50,190 bases of DNA from Geobacter sp. UBA4074 (lineage in GTDB: Bacteria > Desulfobacterota > Desulfuromonadia > Geobacterales > Pseudopelobacteraceae): assembly GCA_002383415.1 (NCBI GenBank), contig DFYU01000001.1:1-50190 (forward strand), given 5' to 3'. Below, piece after piece: positions 25,761 to 34,052 of the stretch (position 1 is the stretch's first letter; each line of letters opens with the position of its first letter). The translations under genes and the position numbers were made by a program. The notes beneath the pieces were generated by a model. That model made no database searches, was not told the origin of the DNA, and worked only from the letters and a program-made list of their open reading frames with translations.

Positions 25761-27776
25761 TCATGTATCCGGCATCGAGACCGCCATGGCCGCCATAAAC
25801 CCCTGATGCACGGCATCGAAAACCATGGCAGGCCGGGATGCATCCCCCACCAGCTTGTACGGTATGCCGCGCACCTGCAGCACCCTTTCCAGCTCGTTGC
25901 TCGACCGGGTTCCCACGGCCAGCACCACACTGTCGGCCTCTAGCAACTGCTCGGCACCATCCTTCTGCAGCAGGACACCTTCCGGTCTGATCGCTTTGAC
26001 CGCGGTCTCGGTCAGGGTCGTGATACCGGCCTTTTCGACATCCAGCAGCATCCCCCAGCGGGTGGTGCGGCCAAAGTTGCGCCCCAGTTCATCCAGCATC
26101 TCCACCAGGGTGACCTGGCGGATCCCCTTGGTGGCCAGCCTGTACAGCTCTTCCGGGGGTTCAGCGCCATGCACCAGCAAGAACTTGAGCGCCTCGCCGG
26201 AGAGGGTGCCTTCCTCGGCCAGCATCAGTGCGGTTTCCACCCCCACGGCACCGCCACCGATCACCACCACCCGGCGTCCCACCTCGGCACGGCCTGCTAG
26301 CAGATCCCAAGCCTGCACCACCTGGGGCAGCTCGACACCCGGTATGTTCGGACGGATCGGCTCACCGCCGGTAGCCAGCACCACCAAGTCCGGCTGCTGG
26401 GTGGCCAGTACCGCCTGATCCACTGCCTGTCCCAAAAAGACCTGTACCCCCAGCAGGTGTAACTGCTGCTCCAGATCGGCTGCCAGCACCGTAAACTCTT
26501 CACGGCCCGGGGGGGCTCCGGCCAGATGCAGCTGACCGCCTAGCTGGTCGCCCTGTTCAAACAGCCTGACCCGGTGGCCCTGCTCGGCAGCGGCAATGGC
26601 GGCACTCATCCCGGCCGGCCCTCCCCCAATTACCAATACCTTGCGCGGTGCTGCACTACGCCTGATAGTCCGCTCAAGCTCATGACCCGCCTGCGGGTTG
26701 CAGAGGCACTCCACAGCCTGCATACGGAACAAGTTGTCGAAACAGCCCTGTCCACAGGCCACGCAGTGGATGATCTCCTGCTCCCGACCCTGACGGGCCT
26801 TTTCAGGGAACTGTGGATCGGCAATCAGGGCCCGGCCGATGGCCACCAGGTCGCAGTCGCCGTCGACCAGCATCTTGCGGGCGATGGCCGGATCATTGAT
26901 ACGATGGCTGGCGATGACCGGAATCGAGACCCGCTTCTTGATCCCCCGTGCCAGGTAGGAGTAAATCCCGCGCGGCACCTCGGTCACGATCTGCGGCACC
27001 CGAGCCTCATGCCAGCCCACATTGATGCAGAGTGCATCCACACCGGCCTGCTCAAGCAGTTGGGCAAAGCGCTGCAGATCCTCCCGGCTGTCCCCCCCCT
27101 GCATGAACTCGTTACCGTTCATCCTGACGATCAGAGGGTAGACCGGACCGACGACCTTCCTAACCGCAGCAATCACCTCCAGACCGAAACGAGCACGATT
27201 CTCGAAGCTCCCGCCGTATTGGTCGCTACGCCGGTTGGTGAGCGGCGATAGGAATGAACTGATCAGGTAGCCGGTACCGGCCAAGATCTCGACGGCATCG
27301 AAACCGGCCTGCTTGACCCGGCCGGCGGCAGCGGCAAACGCGGCAATTGCCTGTTCAATCCCTTCCTGATCCAGCTCCTGCGGTTCCTCGCGGGTCAGGC
27401 GGGAGGCGATGGCCGAAGGGGCCACCGGCCGTTTGCCGCCCATCAGCATCGAATGGTTGTAGCGGCCGGCATGGTTGAGCTGCACCGCGGCTCGGGCGCC
27501 GTTTTCCTTGATCACGGCTGCCAGCCGGGCCAGGCCGGGGATGAACGCATCCTGATGGGCGCCGATGTTGCCGGGGTTGCCGGAGCGCTCGTCCACCGTG
27601 GCATAGCCAACACTGATCATGCCTGCGCCACCTTTGGCACGTTCGGCATAAAATGCCAGCAATTGATCGGTCACCTCATATTTGCGGGCCATGTTCATAT
27701 GCATGGCCGGCATGTAGATCCGGTTTTTCAGCTCCAGGCCGTTGATGCTGATCGGTTGAAACAGGATATCGTTCAT
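25761..27776 (-). CDS. fadH: 2,4-dienoyl-CoA reductase (FadH-type OYE flavoenzyme)
   Basis: A 671-aa three-part enzyme. An N-terminal OYE-type TIM barrel binds FMN, with a QLNHAGRYN active-site segment near residues 99-107. A [4Fe-4S] site uses Cys338/341/345/357. The C-terminal FAD/NAD half has GGGPAGMSAAIAA near 387 and a second dinucleotide motif VIGGGAVGVETALM. It reduces 2,4-dienoyl-CoA so that unsaturated fatty acids can enter beta-oxidation. The start lies 3 bases from the MBL-fold gene stop, with AAGGAG inside that gene's end, so translation is coupled. A generic NADH:flavin oxidoreductase label is the alternative. Confidence 0.86.
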   Translation of the reverse strand: MNDILFQPISINGLELKNRIYMPAMHMNMARKYEVTDQLLAFYAERAKGGAGMISVGYATVDERSGNPGNIGAHQDAFIPGLARLAAVIKENGARAAVQLNHAGRYNHSMLMGGKRPVAPSAIASRLTREEPQELDQEGIEQAIAAFAAAAGRVKQAGFDAVEILAGTGYLISSFLSPLTNRRSDQYGGSFENRARFGLEVIAAVRKVVGPVYPLIVRMNGNEFMQGGDSREDLQRFAQLLEQAGVDALCINVGWHEARVPQIVTEVPRGIYSYLARGIKKRVSIPVIASHRINDPAIARKMLVDGDCDLVAIGRALIADPQFPEKARQGREQEIIHCVACGQGCFDNLFRMQAVECLCNPQAGHELERTIRRSAAPRKVLVIGGGPAGMSAAIAAAEQGHRVRLFEQGDQLGGQLHLAGAPPGREEFTVLAADLEQQLHLLGVQVFLGQAVDQAVLATQQPDLVVLATGGEPIRPNIPGVELPQVVQAWDLLAGRAEVGRRVVVIGGGAVGVETALMLAEEGTLSGEALKFLLVHGAEPPEELYRLATKGIRQVTLVEMLDELGRNFGRTTRWGMLLDVEKAGITTLTETAVKAIRPEGVLLQKDGAEQLLEADSVVLAVGTRSSNELERVLQVRGIPYKLVGDASRPAMVFDAVHQGFMAAMAVSMPDT

Positions 27777-27779
27777 GGT

Positions 27780-28736
27780 CTAAAGCTCCTTGAGCGGTTC
27801 TTCAAACAGCTCCGCCAGACGGTCGTACAGACCGATCCGTTGCAGTGCATCCTGCAAGAGCTGCGGGTTATCGAGGAAGTCCCACATAAAAACCACCTCG
27901 GAGGCCTTGAGGTAATGCAGCAGCGGGTCAACCGAGCGGCCACCGAACAGCTGCTCCGTCAGCTCCGGCAGCGGGATGCTGCGCATCTGACGCAGCTTGA
28001 CGGCACGTTTGATCAGGGTGATGACATAGAAGCAGATCGACTGATCCACCCCTGCCACACTCTCCCGATGCCCGGGATGAATACTGCGTCCCCGCAACCG
28101 CGCCAACTGCTCCAACGAGGAACAGTAGGTGTCATAGTTACGGAAACGGCCCTGAAAGGTGTCATAGTCCACATCCAGCAGCGGAGCCTGGAAGATATCC
28201 TGCAGCAGCAGATCGCCGGTCACGGCGCCGTTCCCCACCAGATAGACCAGATCGCTCTGGGAGTGGCCGGGGCAGGCCACCCATCCAATGCCCAGATCAG
28301 CCAACTCCGGTGACTCCTCCACAATCCGGTACTGCTGCGGCGGTGTAGGAAAAAGACCATTGTTCTGAAAGGAACGCTGCATCTGTTCGATGGCAGCGCC
28401 GGAGAAACCGTAGCTGGACAGGATCTCGGCCAAGCGGGTCATCCGTTCTTCATGGCGCTGGAACTTGACCGCGTCCTGGCGGGAGAGATACAGCTCCGCT
28501 CCGCTGCTGTGCTGCAGCCAGTCGGCAAGACCATAGTGATCCACATGGCAATGAGTGATGAAGATTGCTCGAAGCTGTGTCAGATCAATCTGGTGTGGCA
28601 ATAGTTCCCGTGCCTCAGCGGTGGGAGGACCGGCATCAAACAGGACCAGTCCATCCCCGATGTCAGCGCTGTAGTAGTGTACCGCACCAACCATGTAGGG
28701 CGTCATGACGGTATGTTGGATGATAGTACCTGGCAT
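27780..28736 (-). CDS. MBL-fold metallo-hydrolase
   Basis: A 318-aa metallo-beta-lactamase-fold protein with the metal motif THCHVDHYG near residue 60 and further metal residues in GWVACPGHSQSD and GDLLLQDIF. The C-terminal 120 residues, rich in helices, resemble the helical extension of SdsA/RomA-like or hydroxyacylglutathione-hydrolase-like relatives. The substrate is unknown. A hydrolase for an acyl thioester or lactone would fit the cluster, but that is only context. Stop and fadH start are 3 bases apart. A strong hairpin separates it from sucD. Confidence 0.8.
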   Translation of the reverse strand: MPGTIIQHTVMTPYMVGAVHYYSADIGDGLVLFDAGPPTAEARELLPHQIDLTQLRAIFITHCHVDHYGLADWLQHSSGAELYLSRQDAVKFQRHEERMTRLAEILSSYGFSGAAIEQMQRSFQNNGLFPTPPQQYRIVEESPELADLGIGWVACPGHSQSDLVYLVGNGAVTGDLLLQDIFQAPLLDVDYDTFQGRFRNYDTYCSSLEQLARLRGRSIHPGHRESVAGVDQSICFYVITLIKRAVKLRQMRSIPLPELTEQLFGGRSVDPLLHYLKASEVVFMWDFLDNPQLLQDALQRIGLYDRLAELFEEPLKEL

Positions 28737-28750
28737 TACTTCCCCATATC

Positions 28751-28787
28751 GATTACGCGCCCCGAAACCGTTCCGGGGCGCGTAATC
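28751..28787. terminator. perfect long hairpin between sucD and the MBL-fold gene
   Basis: Arms GATTACGCGCCCCG (28751-28764) and CGGGGCGCGTAATC (28774-28787) form a 14-bp stem with a 9-base loop. There is no T-run on the minus strand. It may stop part of the transcription after sucCD, or protect the mRNA end after processing. Confidence 0.55.
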
Positions 28788-28816
28788 AGTTTATACTTGG
28801 CTCCCCTGCTGACCAC

Positions 28817-29692
28817 CTACTTCGGGGTATATATCTTCATCAGGGCAGCGGCCATGTCTGCCGGGGTAGCAGCCACGCTGATACCGCACTCTTCCAGCAC
28901 CGCCACCTTCTCAGCCGCGGTACCCTTACCGCCGGCAATTATGGCGCCGGCATGGCCCATCCGCTTGCCGGGAGGGGCGGTGCGTCCGGCGATGTACCCG
29001 GCCACCGGCTTGGTCATATGCTCCTTGACGAAGCGGGCCGCCTCTTCCTCGGCGCTGCCGCCGATCTCGCCAATCATGATCACGGCCTCGGTGTTAGGGT
29101 CCTCTTCAAACATCCTGAGTACGTCCAGGTGGCTGGTGCCGTTGACCGGGTCACCGCCGATGCCGACGCAGGTGGACTGGCCCAACCCAAGGCAAGTCAG
29201 CTGCCAGACCGCCTCGTAGGTCAGGGTGCCGGAGCGGGAAACCACGCCGACCTTGCCAGGCTTATGGATGTAGCCCGGCATGATGCCGATCTTGCATTCA
29301 CCAGGGGTGATGACGCCGGGGCAGTTGGGGCCGATCAGGCGGGTCTTCTTACCCTGCAGGTACTGCTTGACCTTGACCATATCCAGGACCGGAATCCCTT
29401 CGGTGATGGCGATCACCAGCTCGATTCCGGCATCGACCGCCTCCATGATCGAATCGGCGGCAAACGGCGGCGGCACGTAGATCACCGAAGCGGTGGCGCC
29501 GGTCTTTTCTACCGCATCACGCACGGTGTCGTAGACCGGGAAGCCGTCAATCATGCTGCCCCCCTTGCCGGGGGTGACTCCGCCAACCATCTGGGTGCCA
29601 TAGTCGCGGGCCCCTTGGGCATGAAACAGACCGGTGGCACCGGTAATGCCTTGTGTGATGACTTTGGTGTCTTTATTGATTAATACGCTCAT
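28817..29692 (-). CDS. sucD: succinate-CoA ligase alpha subunit
   Basis: A 291-aa SucD with CoA-binding GITGATGLFHAQGARDYGT at the N-terminus, PNCPGVITPGECKIG, and the phosphohistidine loop GKRMGHAGAIIAGGKGTA. With SucC it makes ATP or GTP from succinyl-CoA. In the fatty-acid setting it may support the TCA cycle or the end product of odd-chain (propionyl-CoA) oxidation; Geobacter also uses succinyl-CoA:acetate CoA transferase elsewhere. It starts 12 bases after sucC with GGGAGA ahead. Confidence 0.95.
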   Translation of the reverse strand: MSVLINKDTKVITQGITGATGLFHAQGARDYGTQMVGGVTPGKGGSMIDGFPVYDTVRDAVEKTGATASVIYVPPPFAADSIMEAVDAGIELVIAITEGIPVLDMVKVKQYLQGKKTRLIGPNCPGVITPGECKIGIMPGYIHKPGKVGVVSRSGTLTYEAVWQLTCLGLGQSTCVGIGGDPVNGTSHLDVLRMFEEDPNTEAVIMIGEIGGSAEEEAARFVKEHMTKPVAGYIAGRTAPPGKRMGHAGAIIAGGKGTAAEKVAVLEECGISVAATPADMAAALMKIYTPK

Positions 29693-29704
29693 TGTTCAGT
29701 CTCC

Positions 29705-30865
29705 CTAGGCCACGGCCTTGACGATCTTTTGGGCCGCATCGGCCATACCGTCGGCTGCGATGATGTTCAGGCCGCTCTCTGCCAACAGTTTCTTGCCAAG
29801 CTCCACGTTGGTCCCTTCCAGGCGGACGACGAGCGGCACCTGCAGAGAGACCTGACGGGCAGCGGCAATCACGCCGGTGGCGATGACATCACATTTCATG
29901 ATGCCGCCGAAGATGTTGACCAGGATTCCCTTGACCTTGCTGTCGGAGAGGATGATCTTGAACGCTTCGGTGACCCGCTCGACGGTGGCCCCGCCGCCGA
30001 CATCCAGGAAGTTGGCGGGATCGCCGCCGTAATGCTTGACAATGTCCATGGTGGCCATGGCCAGACCGGCGCCATTGACCAGACAGCCTATATTGCCGTC
30101 CAGGGAGATGTAGGAGAGGTCGTGCTGGGATGCCTCTATTTCATTGGGGTCTTCTTCGTCGTAGTCACGCATGTCGGCTATCTGCAGGTGACGGAAAATG
30201 GCGTTATCGTCAAAACCAAACTTGGCATCCAGGGCAAGCAGTTCCTCCTCGGCAGTGACCACCAGCGGGTTGATCTCCAGCATTGAGCAGTCGCAGGCCA
30301 GAAAGGTGGCATAGAGGTCTTGCAGCAGTTTGACCGCCTTGGACAGTAGCTTACCGCTCAACCCCAGCTTGAAAGCGATGTTTCGACACTGGAAACCGGT
30401 GAGTCCGACTAGCGGATCGATAGTTTCGACAAAGAGTTTTTCCGGAGTGGCGGCAGCCACTTCTTCAATATCCATACCCCCTTCGGTAGAGGCCATAACG
30501 GTGACCTTGGAGGTGGCGCGGTCCACCACCAGGCTCACATACAATTCACGGGCAATATTACAGCCATTCTCCACCAGGACGCGGGTGACGACTTTGCCTT
30601 CTGGACCGGTCTGATGAGTACGCAGCGTCATGCCCAGCATGTCACGGGCAATCATCCGCACCTCTTCAGATGTACGGGCCAGTTTAACCCCGCCCCCCTT
30701 GCCGCGGCCGCCAGCATGAATCTGAGCCTTGACCACCCAGGGGCCAGGACCGAGCCGCTTGGCCCATTCACGGGCGCTGTTGCCGTTGTAACAAACGTGA
30801 CCGTCCGGAACAGGTACGCCGAACTTCCTTAAAATTGCCTTTGCTTGATATTCGTGGATGTTCAT
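29705..30865 (-). CDS. sucC: succinate-CoA ligase beta subunit
   Basis: A 386-aa ATP-grasp subunit. The N-terminus MNIHEYQAKAILRKFGVPVP is typical; WVVKAQIHAGGRGKGGGVKL is the nucleotide-binding part, and NIFGGIMKCDVIATGV with the glycine-rich VNGAGLAMATMDIVKHYGG forms the CoA-ligase domain. Full length. CGGAGA precedes the ATG. It lies 85 bases after the long-chain acyl-CoA dehydrogenase gene and is followed by sucD. Confidence 0.95.
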   Translation of the reverse strand: MNIHEYQAKAILRKFGVPVPDGHVCYNGNSAREWAKRLGPGPWVVKAQIHAGGRGKGGGVKLARTSEEVRMIARDMLGMTLRTHQTGPEGKVVTRVLVENGCNIARELYVSLVVDRATSKVTVMASTEGGMDIEEVAAATPEKLFVETIDPLVGLTGFQCRNIAFKLGLSGKLLSKAVKLLQDLYATFLACDCSMLEINPLVVTAEEELLALDAKFGFDDNAIFRHLQIADMRDYDEEDPNEIEASQHDLSYISLDGNIGCLVNGAGLAMATMDIVKHYGGDPANFLDVGGGATVERVTEAFKIILSDSKVKGILVNIFGGIMKCDVIATGVIAAARQVSLQVPLVVRLEGTNVELGKKLLAESGLNIIAADGMADAAQKIVKAVA

Positions 30866-30950
30866 AGTCTTCTCCGTTGATTACACACGATTGCATCACA
30901 TTGAATGGCTGGGCAGCATGTTCTGTCATTCAAGACACAACGTTTTTGAT

Positions 30951-32729
30951 TTAGAAGATGTATTTTTCCGCCTCCAGGCAGGCCTCTGCCAGGACACGCT
31001 TGGCCGGTAGCAGACCGGTGGCGTCATACTTGGTGAAGCGGCGCACGCCGGCCAGCAGCATGGTCAGGGTATCCCCCTCCTCTACATAGTAAGCGGCCTT
31101 GCGGGCAGCAGTGCCAATCACCTCGGTGGCGTTGAAGGTAAAGGTCTTGACTGCGGCCTCAACTGCGCTACGACGGGTATCGCTGAGTTTGGGCAGTATT
31201 TTTTCGGCACGCAGCACGGCCGACTCAATGGCAAAGATGTTGATGGCGATGTCGGCGGCGGCCAGCAGGATCTCCTGCTCGTCCTTGATCCTGTCCATAA
31301 ACTTCTGGACACCGGCTCCGGCCAGTACCAAAAAGGTTTTTTTCAGGTTGACCAAAAGCGCCTTCTCGGCTGCAAACGGCACCGACTCGTCCAATTCCAC
31401 AAAGTCAGGAGACATCAGGGATTCAAAGGCCTTCATCGCCTCCTTCTGCAACGGTATCTCGCCCTTCATAGCGCGACGCAGGATGGTTCCGGGAATCAGC
31501 AGGCGGTTGATTTCGTTCGTCCCCTCCCAGATACGGTTGATACGTTCGTCACGGTAAAATCCTTCGGCAGGGTACTCCTGAGTAAAGCCGTAACCGCCGT
31601 ACACCTGCAACACATCGTCAACCACATCCGCCAGAACCTCACTACAGAAGACTTTCGCTACGGCGCACTCGATGGAATACTCCTCAATCCCCTGCTGATA
31701 GGCATCGTAGTAGTTGGGGGTATCCTTGGGAATGGTGGCCAGACGGTCATCAATCATGCCGGCCAGACGGTAGACTACCGACTCTGAGGCGAAGATGGCT
31801 GCAGCCATGTCGGCAAATTTTTCACCAATGGCGCCAAACGTCGAAATGGGAACACCGAATGCTTTGCGCTCCTTTGAGTAGCGCAGCGCCTCGGCAATCG
31901 CCTGCTTTGATGCACCGGTCGTTGCCGCCCCCAGCTTAAAGCGTCCCACATTCAGCACGTTAAAGGCGATCTTGTGTCCCTTGCCGATCTCGCCCAACAG
32001 GTTCTCCACCGGCACCTTGGCATCTTCCAGAATGACCTGGGTGGTGGACGAGCCTTTCACACCGAGTTTTTTCTCTTCCGGACCGATCGAGAGCCCTTCC
32101 GTCGTGCGTTCAACCAGGAAACCTGTGAAGTGCTGTTTGTCAATCTTGGCAAATATCGTGTAGAGATCAGCAAAACCGCCGTTGGTGATGAACTGCTTGG
32201 TACCGTTCAGGATGTAATGCTTGCCGTCATCAGACAGGGTTGCGGTAGCGGAAGCTCCCAGAGCATCGCTGCCGGAACCTGGCTCGGTCAGGCAGTAGGC
32301 AGCCACCCACTCTCCGGATATCAGTTTGTCAAGATACCGTTCCTTCTGCTCCGGGGTGCCGTAATAAACCAAGGGCAGGGTGCCGATACCGGTATGGGCC
32401 GTATAGGTGACCGAAAACGATCCGGCCTGAGAAATCTTTTCAGCTGCCAGCATGCTGGTCACCTTGTCCAGTTCAAGCCCGCCGTACTCCTCGGGAGCGT
32501 CGATCATCAACAGTCCCAGCTCACCGCATCGCTTCATCAAGTCGACATTGATGTTGAAATTCTGGTGTTCAATCTCCTCTCGCCGGGGGAGCACCTCATT
32601 GAGTACAAACTGCTCGGTGGTCTCGCCGATCTGCTTCTGCTCGTCGGTAAATTCCTCGGGGGTGAAGACATCGTCCTTGGTCACCTCGGTGATCAGGTAC
32701 TCGGATCCTTTAAAAAGTCGTGCAGCCAT
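30951..32729 (-). CDS. acyl-CoA dehydrogenase, long-chain type with C-terminal extension
   Basis: A 592-aa enzyme from the ATG at 32729 (AAGGAGAACATT ahead). The catalytic ACAD core has YCLTEPGSGSDALGASA, and IWEGTNEINRLLIPG supplies the catalytic glutamate. It is followed by about 170 extra residues forming a helical C-terminal domain, as in VLCAD-like bacterial enzymes. It would perform the first oxidation of long-chain acyl-CoA, with ETF as acceptor. It follows the thiolase FadA (94 bases) in the operon fadD-fadB-fadA-acad-sucCD. This length class complements the short-chain enzyme at 2870. Confidence 0.92.
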   Translation of the reverse strand: MAARLFKGSEYLITEVTKDDVFTPEEFTDEQKQIGETTEQFVLNEVLPRREEIEHQNFNINVDLMKRCGELGLLMIDAPEEYGGLELDKVTSMLAAEKISQAGSFSVTYTAHTGIGTLPLVYYGTPEQKERYLDKLISGEWVAAYCLTEPGSGSDALGASATATLSDDGKHYILNGTKQFITNGGFADLYTIFAKIDKQHFTGFLVERTTEGLSIGPEEKKLGVKGSSTTQVILEDAKVPVENLLGEIGKGHKIAFNVLNVGRFKLGAATTGASKQAIAEALRYSKERKAFGVPISTFGAIGEKFADMAAAIFASESVVYRLAGMIDDRLATIPKDTPNYYDAYQQGIEEYSIECAVAKVFCSEVLADVVDDVLQVYGGYGFTQEYPAEGFYRDERINRIWEGTNEINRLLIPGTILRRAMKGEIPLQKEAMKAFESLMSPDFVELDESVPFAAEKALLVNLKKTFLVLAGAGVQKFMDRIKDEQEILLAAADIAINIFAIESAVLRAEKILPKLSDTRRSAVEAAVKTFTFNATEVIGTAARKAAYYVEEGDTLTMLLAGVRRFTKYDATGLLPAKRVLAEACLEAEKYIF

Positions 32730-32822
32730 AATGTTCTCCTTATCGTGTAAATGTCGTCTACAGATCACAGCCTGTACGTCCGATTTCAGACCAGCTATGA
32801 GCTCCTGATCAGGAAGCGCTGG

Positions 32823-33995
32823 CTACATTTTTTCAAAGAGTCCGGCCGCCCCCATCCCGCCACCGATGCACATGGAGACCATGCCGTAGCGGGTGTTCGT
32901 GCGCTGCATCTCGTTCAACAGGGTGGCGGTCAGCTTAGAACCGGTGCAGCCCAGCGGGTGCCCAAGGGCGATGGCGCCGCCGTTGACGTTGATCCTGGCC
33001 GAATCCAGACCCAACTCCCGCACGCAGGCCAATGACTGGGCGGCAAAGGCCTCGTTCAGCTCCAGCAGGCCGATCTCCTCCTGCTTGAGTCCGGCCAACC
33101 GCAGGGCCGCCGGGATTGCCTCAACCGGACCGATACCCATGATCTCCGGGGGAACGCCCCGCACGGCAAAGGAGACGTAACGGGCGATCGGGGACTTGCC
33201 GATCTTCTTGAGGAACTCCTCGGAGACCACCATCACGGCTGCAGCGCCGTCGGTCATCTGGGATGAGTTACCGGCGGTCACCGAACCGTCGGCCTTGAAG
33301 GCAGGCTTCAGCTTGCCCAGACCTGCGGCGGTGGTATCGCCGCGCACCCCGTCATCCTCGGTAATCAACTGCTTGCCGCGCACCATCTTGCCGTTTACCA
33401 AAGTGCAGGACTCAACCTCCACCGGAATGATCTCATTGGCAAACTTGCCTGCTGCAATGGCAGCCGCCGCCTTCTGGTGACTGGCTGCGGCGAAGGCATC
33501 CTGATCCTCACGACTGACGCCGTACTTGGCTGCCACCTTCTCGGCGGTCACGCCCATGGAGGCGAAGGACTCGGGCCACTCCGCAACCAGGGTCGGGTTG
33601 GCACTGTACTTGTTGCCACCCATCGGAGTCATGGTCATGCTCTCGGCGCCACCGGCGATGATGCAGTCGGAGAAACCAGCCATGATCCGCTCGGCTGCCG
33701 AAGCGATGGTCTGCAGGCCTGATGAGCAGAAGCGGTTCACGGTCTGGGCCGGCACCTGGAACGGAAGCCCGGCCTTCATGGCTGCCACGCGTGCCATGTT
33801 CATCCCCTGCTCACCTTCCGGGAAGGCGCACCCCATCAGGATATCCTCCACCTCCAACGGATCGACTCCGGTACGCTCGATCAGCCCCTTAAGGGCGGCT
33901 GCCGCCAGATCGTCGGGCCGCACATCCTTGAAACCGCCTCTCTTTGCCTTGCACCCGGCGGTACGGTAGGCCGCCAGGATGTATGCTGTCTTCAT
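32823..33995 (-). CDS. fadA: 3-ketoacyl-CoA thiolase
   Basis: A 390-aa thiolase with nucleophile cysteine in VNRFCSSGLQTIASAAE, histidine in ALGHPLGCTGSKL, and second cysteine in SMCIGGGMGAAG. Together with the FadN-like protein it forms the long-chain beta-oxidation set. The ATG has GGAGGTTAGAT ahead and lies 57 bases after the multifunctional gene. It differs from the thiolase at 5702, which belongs to the short-chain set. Confidence 0.93.
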   Translation of the reverse strand: MKTAYILAAYRTAGCKAKRGGFKDVRPDDLAAAALKGLIERTGVDPLEVEDILMGCAFPEGEQGMNMARVAAMKAGLPFQVPAQTVNRFCSSGLQTIASAAERIMAGFSDCIIAGGAESMTMTPMGGNKYSANPTLVAEWPESFASMGVTAEKVAAKYGVSREDQDAFAAASHQKAAAAIAAGKFANEIIPVEVESCTLVNGKMVRGKQLITEDDGVRGDTTAAGLGKLKPAFKADGSVTAGNSSQMTDGAAAVMVVSEEFLKKIGKSPIARYVSFAVRGVPPEIMGIGPVEAIPAALRLAGLKQEEIGLLELNEAFAAQSLACVRELGLDSARINVNGGAIALGHPLGCTGSKLTATLLNEMQRTNTRYGMVSMCIGGGMGAAGLFEKM

Positions 33996-34052
33996 ATCTA
34001 ACCTCCAGATTCGAGTTGTATGCTATCGTTACAGAAAAGAATCCCTCCGGGT

